A DNA stretch of 29,262 nt from Ectocarpus siliculosus (Eukaryota > Sar > Phaeophyceae > Ectocarpales > Ectocarpaceae): positions 2,064,441 to 2,093,702 of the forward strand of contig FN649748.1 in the NCBI GenBank assembly GCA_000310025.1. The letters are read 5' to 3'. Below are positions 1-8,388 of the stretch, one piece after another. The position numbers and the translations under genes were made by a program. Every line of letters begins with the position of its first letter. Position 1 is the stretch's first letter. The notes beneath the pieces are model-generated. The model saw nothing but the letters and a program-made list of their open reading frames with translations, had not been told where the DNA came from and did not search any database.

Positions 1-370
1 AGCGCCTTGTGCACCCCCGTGCAAACGCTCTTTGAGAGGCGGGGTCGGGGGGGCAGGAAGAGTCAGCTGAGCAAAAACACTTAAACGAGGGGTTCACGTA
101 CCCCGAGACGATAGGAAGTACGTATTCGACAACAGCAGTGCCGGGAGAAAAACGCAGCGCCATCCCGCGTCAATCATAGCAGCATCAGCAGCAGCGGGAA
201 CTTTTTGTCAAGCACCACACATTAACCCGATTGGGGTGTGTGGTCATGTCGACGAGAGGCAAGCACGTGGGACAAAACCGAACAACACTGCCATGCATAG
301 ACTACTGCTGTTGGAGTAGACACACTTCCACAAAAAAAATCGAAACACAGTCCCACGCTTACCAATCCCA

Positions 371-440
371 CGCTTACCGGCAATCCGAACAACGGAGGCC
401 ATAGGCATGAGGTACGATTGCCATCAAACGTGATTGGGGG
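371..440 (-). repeat. Exon-like segment, copy 1
   Basis: On the minus strand this encodes a short peptide ending TSCLWPPLFGLP, immediately followed by a GTAAGC splice-donor-like sequence. A related segment at 1106-1180 encodes TSCLWPPFFGLP, also followed by a GTAAG donor. Both copies keep the Cys-Leu-Trp-Pro-Pro core and the donor position, so they look like duplicated exons of an unknown family. The upstream side of this copy runs into an 18-base homopolymer, which may have destroyed its 5' part. Confidence 0.35.
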
Positions 441-453
441 GGGGGGGGGGGGG
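436..453. repeat. G18 homopolymer
   Basis: An uninterrupted run of 18 G on the plus strand. It lies at the edge of the exon-like copy 1. Confidence 0.9.
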
Positions 454-1105
454 ACGTCGCAGCAGCCGGCAGCGTTGCGTGGGGCGCGGTGAGGACGCTC
501 TCAAGTCGAAGGCTCTGCTGTTGCAGACAGACACCGATGCGTTCGCGCGATGAAGGGGGGCAGAGAGAAGCAGCCATGGAAGGGGAGCACATGGTGAAAT
601 TGGCGCTGGGTTGTGGACACGTTTTCTAGAAGGGAGGACGAGGGAGACGTTCAGCCGCGGGTGTACTGCTGTGCGGTTCGATAGCGAGGGGCGAGGTATG
701 CAACCGGTCGTAACGTGCATGCAACCAATCAACGAACAAGGATGCGCCCAAAAGAACCACAACAACTTCGGCCATGAAAAAACTAAACTGCTCTGCTTGA
801 CCCTCTACGATTTAGGCGACCGAACTTGGAGAGCAGCGCAGCAACACGTTTAGTCCTCGCTTCGGACTGAGTGACACTCGAAAAACCCCAGCAAAAATCT
901 ACGCTCTTACCAGCAAATCAGCAAAGAGCACCGGAGAAAGCAGTGCATGTCGTCTCGCATGATGTGGTAGGTAGGGCGCTTCCACATCCACCCACCTTCT
1001 AGAAACGAATGACATGCTGGCGGGAGGGAGGGGGGGGGGAGAAGAAACGTGAGCAAACAGACGCACGTAAAGAACGATTGGATGTGGCCGTAAAGCGCAC
1101 TACTT

Positions 1106-1300
1106 GGATACACCTTACGGCCATGGGCAAGCCGAAGAACGGAGGCCACAGGCAGGAGGTGTCATTGTCGTGAAACTCGGTGTGGGGCAACATGAGCGTC
1201 AAAGCAACACCAAAGCGGTAGGAGGTTTCGCTGAAGTGGCCTACCCATGCTTCGTTGCACGCATCTTCCCGAGAAGAGCAACCTCCCAATCGGTAGGCTA
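1106..1300 (-). repeat. Exon-like segment, copy 2
   Basis: The minus strand is open across this stretch and encodes a hydrophobic patch followed by DNDTSCLWPPFFGLPMA, then a GTAAGG donor-like sequence near 1105. It matches copy 1 (371-440) at about three quarters of positions over some 65 bases, and better at protein level. The acceptor was not fixed and the protein family was not recognised. It may be an internal exon of an unknown gene or a decayed duplicate. Confidence 0.35.
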
Positions 1301-2532
1301 GCATCGATCGTATCTAGCTCTGAGCTACATGAGAAATCTACATGCTCCGAGTTCCTACACAAGATAACAAAAGAATGCCGTGGTGGAGAAAATATGCTCA
1401 ATCTTTAAGTATCTGATTGACGGAGGAATCGGGTCGCGCAATAATTCTGACCCATGGATGCCAAGAGATTCCACGGCTCGCGCGGTGATCTATCAATCTC
1501 TCTTTCGAGTGATCAGCACGGCACTACTTGTAGCGGCAAGGAATATCGGGGCTCTTCACTCTTCACCTAGCCACCACGAGCGAGGATCAGGGTCGACTTC
1601 GCTCGAGATCCAAATAGCGGGCATGCTTTGCGGGGCGTTCGTGCTCTATCAACCAACGGTTTGGTGTCAAAGCGGGGCATATCCGCGGGCGTCGCCTATA
1701 GCCTACATGCTGTTGACGGATGGATGCGCTGCGCACACCTCCTGGGAAACTCACCAACGCACGGGTGCGCTCTCCTCTTTCGTTCCCTGATAAAACCTCC
1801 ATCCTCACCATCGCATACATGCACATACTAAGGAATATATATATATAGATAGATGAGGTGGAAAGGCTTTCCAAACGAACCAGATATTATTGGACGGTTT
1901 GCCTTCGAGCTATTGTATTGTATCTCGTTTCACGTCAATGCGAACCAGTGACTCTGTTTAATGATAGCCACCAAACCCAACTGTTGGGGATTTCAAAGAT
2001 GGCGGAAATAGGGGAGTGGAAAGGAAGTAAGAAGGGAGAACTCGCGAGAGGGTTTTGACGAAGACAGGGGATCATGTGCTGGCGAAAGGGAGGTGATGGT
2101 GGATCGGAGGAGAATATTAGTACCCACGAAAGAGGAGGATACAAAACTAAAACCAAACCCACAAAACAGTAATTAATTTACACACCGGAGAGCAAGGGCA
2201 GGGCATCATGCAGTCATACAGGGTGTGCCCCCTGGTGCAGTGTAACCAATGCCACACGTTTCAGACCAAAGAGTCCAACCAAAACACCACACTCGGCGCA
2301 GCAGCGTGCCTATCTGGTGCCCTTCGTGCAGGCGTGTTGGCACATTCACACAAGGAACCTTTCAACGGCCAAACGGTAAGAGCATCATGATTTTTATTAT
2401 GCTGCGAAACATCATGCTTGATTGAATATACGAATAAAATATAAAATATTTGTAGGTGTGCTAATCAAGTATTGGTACTGTTTTAGTGGATTTGGTTCTA
2501 GTTTTGGTAAAATATATACTAGGGTACTGAAC

Positions 2533-2563
2533 GGCCCCCGCGCCCCCAGTGGGCGCGCGGGCC
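2533..2563. repeat. Strong GC-rich hairpin upstream of gag
   Basis: GGCCCCCGCGCCC and GGGCGCGCGGGCC pair at 12 of 13 positions around a 5-base loop. The hairpin is about 290 bases upstream of the gag start and 20 bases downstream of an AT-rich TATA-like stretch. In an LTR element this would be the leader region, so an RNA structure role is possible. A chance GC-rich palindrome cannot be excluded. Confidence 0.5.
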
Positions 2564-2851
2564 CGAATCGCAAGCGAGAGTAGTCGACGACGGTGAAAAG
2601 GGAGAAAACAATGAAGACGGCGAAGAAGTTGGAAAGCTGATGAGAACTTGTTCCAGTGCGCGGGTGAGAGTGGAAAGGCGTGGCACCGCGTAGTATGTGT
2701 GGTGAGAACGCACGGGTACCTTTATGTGAAGGCGATGAAGGCTGGCCCAAAAAGATAATGTTGTGTGTGTGGAGATCCTACTGTAAGAACCATCCGATGA
2801 AGGCAGGATCCTAAAAAACATGAAGAAAAATACCAAACAACACCGCGAAGA

Positions 2852-5800
2852 ATGGCTGAAATATCTACATACGCCGCGAGTAGTGCCGCAAAGTTTAAAG
2901 GTTCTCAATGGTCAGCCGGTTGGCGCGGTCGGTGCTGTTCTTCGCATGAACGTGCTGCTACGGCTGAGGCTTTGCATCGTCTCGAAATCGCAGAGCGCTA
3001 CAATCGCCATCTCCACGGCCTTCTTAGCACCATGGTGACCACGACTCCGGCCCCCAAGCACGAGCCGACATCTTCAGTTCGGCTTTCGACTCCCGAGCTT
3101 CGGGATTCCGCCACCGGCGGCGGAACAAGGTCTGCAATCACCGGCCGGCCGGCCGAGCCTGTCCAGATGGTTCTACCCCCCGCGGCGTCGGCGACTTCGG
3201 CCACCATCGCTGCTTCGGCGGCACCCTCGGCTTCGGCCACCATCGCTGCTTCGGCGGCACCCTCGGCTTCGGCCACCATCGCTGCTTCGGCGGCACCCTC
3301 GGCTTCGGCCACCACCGCTGCTTCGGCGGCGCCCTCGGCTTCGGCCGCCACCCCTGCTTCGGCAGTACCCCCGGCTTCGGCCACGGCTTCGGCCCCGGCT
3401 TCGGCCACGGCTTCGGCCACGGCTTCGGCCACGGCTTCGGCCACGGCTCCGGCCACGGCTGCACCTCTCTCCTGCCCGCGGTGGGTCCCCGCAGCCCTGT
3501 GGGACGTCATGTCCGCGGATGCGCGCTCGACCGCTTGGACGGACGCCGTTCGCATGGCGAGCGGCGCCGCCGTCGATGCTGACCGGGCGGCCGCCCGACA
3601 GGCCCAGGACGATCTCGCCGACGCAGAATTCCACCAGGAAGTCTCCGTCCGAGAGGAGGAGCTCAGGCTCCTCCGAGCGACGCGCGCTTCGAATGCGAAG
3701 CAGATCATCGACCTCGAGGCACTTCAAAAGAAGTGCGAACAGCAGAGGAGTCAACTGGCCGCCACCTTGACGGCAGACAGGCGCCAGGAGGACGCGCTCG
3801 TCGAAGCGGGCCGTAAGGCCGGCAAACGACGGGAGCAGGACCTCCGCGAACGCGAGGAGCGGTCGTCCCGCGCCTCGGGAATCGGCAGGCGAGCTGCTTC
3901 GGCACCGAACACCTCTGCCGCTTCGTCTCGAACGTATGCGGCTGCAGCTTCGACCAGCCCGGTCACCCGCTCCTCGTCGTCGCGACGTGGCCTCATCGCG
4001 TTCGAGCCAGGTGATTACAGGTTCACCCCGGCTAAGCTAGCCGATGTTGCGCAGTACCAGCAGTTCAACTTCCTTCCTGAAGATAGCCAATCGGTCAGGG
4101 ACTTGGCCACGGAAGTGGCCATCGCGTTGCCGGCGGCCGCCACCATACAGGCGGCGGTGGATGTGGCTAACGCCTCCCGTCCGGATCTTCGGGATCTGGC
4201 CGGCCGTTTCCTCGCTGGTATGCGGACGGCCAACGCCCGTGCCACTGCTCCGGTGGTGTACCCTGGCTGCAGCGGTCCGCCTTTAGAGGCTTCCTATGGG
4301 TTCCAGCAGCCGGCGCCGGGTCGTGTCAAGCAGGCACAACCGAGTCGAGAGAGTGGTCCTGGTAGCTCGGGCGAGGAGTCGGGCTGGAGCTCGGCCGGAG
4401 CATCGCGTCGACCCCCGGCGCCTTCGTCCTCTTCGGTGGGTGGTAGCCGGGAAAGAAAGGTGGCCAAGCGTGGCGGGGATGGTGCTCGTGGCTCCAAGAA
4501 CAAGAGCAAGACCGGGTCAGGCTCGGACACCAGCTTGCCCCGCAAGCCAGGTCGTCAAAGGCAAGTAGTTCCGTCCCTCATGGACGCGACTTCGGATGCT
4601 CGTTTCCTTTTGCGTGATGATTTTGTCCCTCCGGCTTCGGCCCCCCCCGTTTCTTCGGAAACTCGTGTTGCGTTTTCGAACCTTCCGGCTTCGGCCCCCC
4701 CCGTTTCTTCGGAAACTCGTGTTGCGTTTTCGAACCTTCCGGCTTCGCCCCCCCCCGTTCTTCGGAAACTCGTGTTGCGTTTTCGAACATGCCACAGGCT
4801 TCGGCCCCCCCCGTTTCTTCGGAAACTGTTGCACCTCCTGTTTTTTCTACCGCTGATTATGCTAGGCTCAGGAATCGCACACCACCCCGGGTTCTCAAAC
4901 CCCACCCCCCCTTCGACTTTTGCGCCCGTACAAGATGTTCACCATGTTGTACCGTCTTGGGATCGTGTTCCGCCTGCTGCTCCTTCGGTTGCAGCTGCTG
5001 CACCCCCTGTCGTTTCGGATGATAGTGTCTTGCCACTTTCTTCCAACATTGCACATGCTCGTCAAGCCACCGTAGATGCGGCTGCTTCGGCAGTTCGCAA
5101 GGCTCACGTAGCTACTGTCCAACGGGCGTACATCACTCTGAACTTGAAAAAAGTTGGAAATGTCGCTACCATGCCCTTCCCTTCAACTTTGTTGCCTGGG
5201 GACGGCTACCAACAGCTCATCCGCACAACACGAACGGCCTTGTCCGACATATTGTTGCTGTGTGATGACCAAAGCGAAGGGTTGGACAGTACTGATTACG
5301 TGCCTGGATGGGAACGGCCTCTCGAAAAGAAACTTTCGGGTGCGATCACCCCTGACAAGCCCTCTACTGCCGATCTTGTCCTCTCCATCGCTGATTACTT
5401 TCAGCAGGTGAAGAGAAGCTTGGACGGCGGCGCCACCGGACCAGAAGCTTTTCAGTTGCTGTTGCGTCATCTTGCGGAGCAATTTGATGTCGGCGACCGT
5501 CAAGAGTCGTTTTTGAGGCTTCAACAATTTGGAGTAGCAGATGGTACTTCTTTCGCGGATTACCTTCGTGCTTTTCGTTTGTTGGTTTCGTCTGTGACTG
5601 GTTCTGAGCGTACTTTGGCCCCTAGCGTATCCATGGTCCTAGAAATAGTGCGGCATTCGGTCTGCAAGCAATTTCCGAGTTTGTCTCCGATTTTGTGCCC
5701 GGGTGCTCTGGCCACGGCCGTCACTCCCTTTGCGTCGATTGCGGATATGTGGGAGGCGTTCGCGCCTCTAGCGACAAATAAAACCCCGGCTATCGGCGGT

Positions 5801-6610
5801 TCATCTTATTTTTCGTTGTCTTCGACGCGTGGCTCCTCGCAGCCTCGGCGGTCCCAACACCGCGCCCCCGCGCCTTCGGGCCAGTGGGCACCAGGTTCCG
5901 CTCAGAACCCTGTAGTTTTGCCGGTACAATCGCACGACGCTGACCCTTTCACACGCAACTATAATTCTTGGCCTGCTTCGCAAGCCGATTGGTCTGATGT
6001 ATACGCTCTCACTTCTAGTTTTCGTAACACGGAGGATCCTTTTTTGTGGACTCCTTTGTTGACACAAGAGGCTCGCTCGCAAGCCTTCCGCGAAAACAGG
6101 AATCGCTGTCTGAACTGCTCGGGTGAAGACCATTCCATGAAGCAATGCGTTGCACCGTTCACGAATTCTAGTGGGTTGTTGAACCCTGAGTTGGGTCTCC
6201 TCAATGACGATTCTGCTGCTTTTAGACGTTGGCAAGGCCGTATGCGGTCTTTTCGACGAAAAAGTGCGGACAACCGCCAAAACAATCAGGGTAGACGCCA
6301 CCAGCGCTCTTCCTCTTCGTCCTCTCAGCGTCGAAACCACGCTGGGAATCGCCGTTCCGACGGTGGTAGTTCCCCTCACACTCATCAGACACAATCGCAC
6401 AACGGTGGGTATGCCCCAGGAAATTCTGCGGGTAACTCTCACCCTCAGCAACACCCTTCGATCAACACCAACCACACTGGTGCTCTGTCCCTCTATCAAC
6501 CACAAACACATGCACACACCGGTCCTTCGTCTGGCATCATGGTTTCGACCAATCACAATGCCCGTCAACCTGGCAACTTCCAAAATGGTGGTCGTTCTCG
6601 CAGCGGATGA
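2852..6610 (+). CDS. gag: Gag polyprotein of chromovirus
   Basis: 1252 codons from an ATG to TGA. Gag forms the particle that packages the element RNA. Seen in order: an Ala/Ser tandem-repeat region (residues about 115-202), a charged coiled coil rich in Arg/Glu/Gln (about 241-340), an 18-residue tandem repeat (about 594-650), a predicted helical capsid-like region (about 843-950), and a CX2CX4HX4C zinc knuckle (residues 1086-1099) that binds nucleic acid, followed by an Asn/His/Gln/Ser-rich tail. Around codons 636-685 the local reading frame differs from the repeat consensus because of two compensating indels. The first ~30 codons overlap a dispersed repeat, so a later ATG at 3031 may be the original start. 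The terminal TGA is followed by C and the same frame stays open for about 650 bases more. Confidence 0.88.
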   Translation: MAEISTYAASSAAKFKGSQWSAGWRGRCCSSHERAATAEALHRLEIAERYNRHLHGLLSTMVTTTPAPKHEPTSSVRLSTPELRDSATGGGTRSAITGRPAEPVQMVLPPAASATSATIAASAAPSASATIAASAAPSASATIAASAAPSASATTAASAAPSASAATPASAVPPASATASAPASATASATASATASATAPATAAPLSCPRWVPAALWDVMSADARSTAWTDAVRMASGAAVDADRAAARQAQDDLADAEFHQEVSVREEELRLLRATRASNAKQIIDLEALQKKCEQQRSQLAATLTADRRQEDALVEAGRKAGKRREQDLREREERSSRASGIGRRAASAPNTSAASSRTYAAAASTSPVTRSSSSRRGLIAFEPGDYRFTPAKLADVAQYQQFNFLPEDSQSVRDLATEVAIALPAAATIQAAVDVANASRPDLRDLAGRFLAGMRTANARATAPVVYPGCSGPPLEASYGFQQPAPGRVKQAQPSRESGPGSSGEESGWSSAGASRRPPAPSSSSVGGSRERKVAKRGGDGARGSKNKSKTGSGSDTSLPRKPGRQRQVVPSLMDATSDARFLLRDDFVPPASAPPVSSETRVAFSNLPASAPPVSSETRVAFSNLPASPPPVLRKLVLRFRTCHRLRPPPFLRKLLHLLFFLPLIMLGSGIAHHPGFSNPTPPSTFAPVQDVHHVVPSWDRVPPAAPSVAAAAPPVVSDDSVLPLSSNIAHARQATVDAAASAVRKAHVATVQRAYITLNLKKVGNVATMPFPSTLLPGDGYQQLIRTTRTALSDILLLCDDQSEGLDSTDYVPGWERPLEKKLSGAITPDKPSTADLVLSIADYFQQVKRSLDGGATGPEAFQLLLRHLAEQFDVGDRQESFLRLQQFGVADGTSFADYLRAFRLLVSSVTGSERTLAPSVSMVLEIVRHSVCKQFPSLSPILCPGALATAVTPFASIADMWEAFAPLATNKTPAIGGSSYFSLSSTRGSSQPRRSQHRAPAPSGQWAPGSAQNPVVLPVQSHDADPFTRNYNSWPASQADWSDVYALTSSFRNTEDPFLWTPLLTQEARSQAFRENRNRCLNCSGEDHSMKQCVAPFTNSSGLLNPELGLLNDDSAAFRRWQGRMRSFRRKSADNRQNNQGRRHQRSSSSSSQRRNHAGNRRSDGGSSPHTHQTQSHNGGYAPGNSAGNSHPQQHPSINTNHTGALSLYQPQTHAHTGPSSGIMVSTNHNARQPGNFQNGGRSRSG
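2907..2940 (+). repeat. Dispersed A-box-like repeat, copy in gag 5' end
   Basis: Contains TGGTCAGCCGGTTGGCGCGG and then TCGGTGCT. It matches the core of the copies at 15515, 20726, 20940 and 22567. The stretch TGGCGCGGTCGG fits the tRNA A-box pattern TRGCNNAGYNGG with one mismatch. Here it is translated as part of gag. Confidence 0.55.
3194..3457 (+). repeat. 36-bp and 12-bp tandem repeats coding Ala/Ser
   Basis: Five 36-bp units start at 3194, 3230, 3266, 3302 and 3338, each coding a 12-residue Ala/Ser/Thr/Pro block. They are followed by 12-bp GCTTCGGCCACG units from 3374. All units keep the frame. The hexamer CTTCGG recurs in every unit. Confidence 0.9.
4631..4826 (+). repeat. 54-bp tandem repeat in gag with a frame-shifting unit
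   Basis: Units start at 4631, 4685 and 4739, with a partial fourth from about 4795. Each codes an 18-residue block containing SAPPVSSET. Unit 3 is 53 bp: one T is lost after its C run (about 4757-4760) and the C run is 9 instead of 8. The gag frame then leaves the consensus until about 4905-4911. Confidence 0.9.
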
Positions 6611-7108
6611 CTCATCGGTGGTGGTTCGCCTACTTCCCCCGGACCGCCTCCAGCATCTTCGGGGACCTCATCTCGTTCATCACAAGACGCTCGTGTGTCA
6701 CGCTCTGTTGCCTCTAATCCTTCGGTTTTATGCAACAACGACAATACTTCGGTATCTGTCGCGCCGTCACACACTGTTGCCTCTAGCACTTCGGTCCTAC
6801 GCAACGATAACCACACTTCGGTGAATGTTATCCCTTCTGGTACTTCGGTGCCGCACAATAACAACCATACTTCGGTACCCGTTGTTTTCCCCAGTGTCGA
6901 TCAGGTCGGTATCCAGACAAATGCTCTCGTCCCACCTTCTACATCGCACTTATCATCTGCCACCTCTGCGTCTCTGCCTCTTCGGGCTGGCTCTCCGTCA
7001 GAAATTAACCAGTCTGGCGCGAGTGCTGTCTTGAGGTGTGGGAACAGAACCGTAGGACCTTCGGGGCCATCGAGTACCGCTCGTTTGTCGGGCACGCTCG
7101 TTCGCTCC
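6611..7108 (+). pseudogene. In-frame continuation of gag after TGA (Ser/Thr-rich spacer)
   Basis: After the TGA at 6608-6610 the gag frame stays open to a TAG at 7262-7264. Up to about 7108 it looks coding: it is rich in Gly, Ser, Thr, Pro and Asn and contains an imperfect repeat with the motif TSV and Asn/His runs. Six CTTCGG hexamers occur at 6720, 6747, 6789, 6816, 6843 and 6870, five of them in TSV codons. The TGA could be a CGA-to-TGA transition, or a leaky stop, since TGA followed by CT is a known weak stop context. Near 7107-7112 (C6) the apparent coding moves to the -1 frame. Confidence 0.6.
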
Positions 7109-8274
7109 CCCCGTCGTCTGCAGATCAGACCGGCCGTAGCCATGCGCTTTGGACGATTGAAGAGGAATCGCCTGAATTGGTTACCTCGGGTGAATCTTCG
7201 GATACGCTCAACTCGTCTGTGCTCGCTTCCGTTGAGGGTTCGCCCTCGATTGTTGCACCGGTAGCTAACTTGACTGGTTCCGACCGGCAAGTTACAGGGT
7301 CAATTTCGCCTGGCTTCGAATCGCGTTGTTCTTTTGGTCCTGACCGCCGAACATCATCAGATTCCGCCACGAGATATTTCGACCATGGATCGTCTTCGGA
7401 CGCTCCATCCCTTCCGACGCACGCTCGCTCCACGGCGCCCGATACCAGGCCGCCGCGACCGACGTCGACAGTGTTGACACCACCGCTTCGGGAGGACCCT
7501 CCCGGAGTGACCTCCGAACAGCCGGCGGTCTCGCGTACCTTGTCACGGAGGAGTGGCCAGGAGCACCACGCCCGGTTTGGTTCTTTAACCGACCCGGCCT
7601 TGGCGGCCGTTTCTAGCGAAAGCAACCTGTTGAATGACACCTTACGAGGCGTTTCTTCAGGTTTAGAATTGGGGCGCACCCAACGTCATGTCGCTGGCCC
7701 AATTATTGCGACCAATCCGGCTCCGGCCGATTCTTCGCCGGTCTCTGGCATGTCCGAGACCGTCCCCATGGACGTTCACGCCGTAAATTACAATGCGGGC
7801 GTTTCGGCTGCCTCCGTTTCGGCTACACCAGCTTCGGCTGCCACCTCAGCTTCGGCTGATCGCACTCCAGGTGTTTCGACTCCTGCAGTTCCCGCTGTCT
7901 TCGACCCGTCTCACGAGTATTGTACTCCTGATATGGTCTTCTTTTGGCAGCCCCCCTCTCCCTTTTCCCAATGGACCCCGTCGACTTTTGTGGTCGATGG
8001 AGTGGTATACTCGTGTGCTGAGCAGTTTTTCGCTGCGGAAAAAGCTCGTCTTTTCGAAGACCATTGCGCTTTACAAAACATCATGCGCGTGTCCGATCCT
8101 GCCTTACACAAGAAGTTTGGCCGAGGTGTCCGTGGTTTCGACCCATCACTTTGGGAACAGGAGCGCGAAAATATTGTGCTCTCTGGCTCTTACGCAAAAT
8201 TTAGTCAAAACTCCGAGTTGCGCGAGCATCTTCTCGGATCTGGCGACAAAATCCTTGCCGAAGCTAGTCCCTAA
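7009..8274 (+). CDS. Spacer plus N-terminal part of NADAR domain, chromovirus polyprotein
   Basis: This frame opens after a TAA at 7006 and ends at the TAA at 8272-8274; clear coding starts near 7107. The first part is a disordered Ser/Thr/Pro spacer. From about 7918 it encodes a NADAR (YbiA/DUF1768) fold: SPFSQW near its start, then VDGVVYSCAEQFFAAEKA with the family Glu, FGRGVRGFDPSLW, then YAKFSQNSELREHLL and EASP. Family members are N-glycosidases that act on riboflavin-pathway intermediates or ADP-ribose adducts. The stop cuts the domain before its last third, which continues in the same frame downstream. There is no independent promoter or start, so it is part of the gag-pol chain. Confidence 0.75.
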   Translation, partial: PVWRECCLEVWEQNRRTFGAIEYRSFVGHARSLPPSSADQTGRSHALWTIEEESPELVTSGESSDTLNSSVLASVEGSPSIVAPVANLTGSDRQVTGSISPGFESRCSFGPDRRTSSDSATRYFDHGSSSDAPSLPTHARSTAPDTRPPRPTSTVLTPPLREDPPGVTSEQPAVSRTLSRRSGQEHHARFGSLTDPALAAVSSESNLLNDTLRGVSSGLELGRTQRHVAGPIIATNPAPADSSPVSGMSETVPMDVHAVNYNAGVSAASVSATPASAATSASADRTPGVSTPAVPAVFDPSHEYCTPDMVFFWQPPSPFSQWTPSTFVVDGVVYSCAEQFFAAEKARLFEDHCALQNIMRVSDPALHKKFGRGVRGFDPSLWEQERENIVLSGSYAKFSQNSELREHLLGSGDKILAEASP

Positions 8275-8388
8275 GACCGTATTTGGGGCATTGGCCTTCA
8301 AGCCGATGATCCTGACGCTCTATCCACCTCTCGATGGCGTGGCCTCAATTTGTTGGGCAACGCCCTTCAACGAGTACGCAGTCTTTTG
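7918..8388 (+). other. NADAR (YbiA-like) domain split by in-frame TAA
   Basis: The domain runs about 157 codons, near the usual NADAR length. After EASP the next codon is TAA (8272-8274), and the same frame goes on with DRIWGIGL and then WRGLNLLGNALQRVR, the standard C-terminal motifs of the family. Family members carry an amino acid where the stop lies, often Tyr or Asn in a SPxDR motif. A single base change would explain the stop. Confidence 0.85.

Larger units (their letters stand above)
1..2500. other. Repeat-scarred stretch without a convincing gene
   Basis: No open frame here shows a recognisable domain or steady codon bias. The longest plus frame (1380-1790) has no family signature. 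The stretch holds an 18-base G run (436-453), a short TA/GATA microsatellite (about 1834-1855), and two related exon-like segments on the minus strand (about 371-440 and 1106-1300), listed separately. No tRNA or rRNA was seen. Confidence 0.6.

Noticed and set aside
1380-1790. 136-codon plus frame
   Set aside because: No motif, irregular composition, no supporting context.
3138-3754. Long minus-strand frames opposite gag rich in Arg/Gly or Pro/Lys
   Set aside because: They are the reverse of the Ala/Ser tandem repeats and carry no domain; gag on the plus strand explains them.
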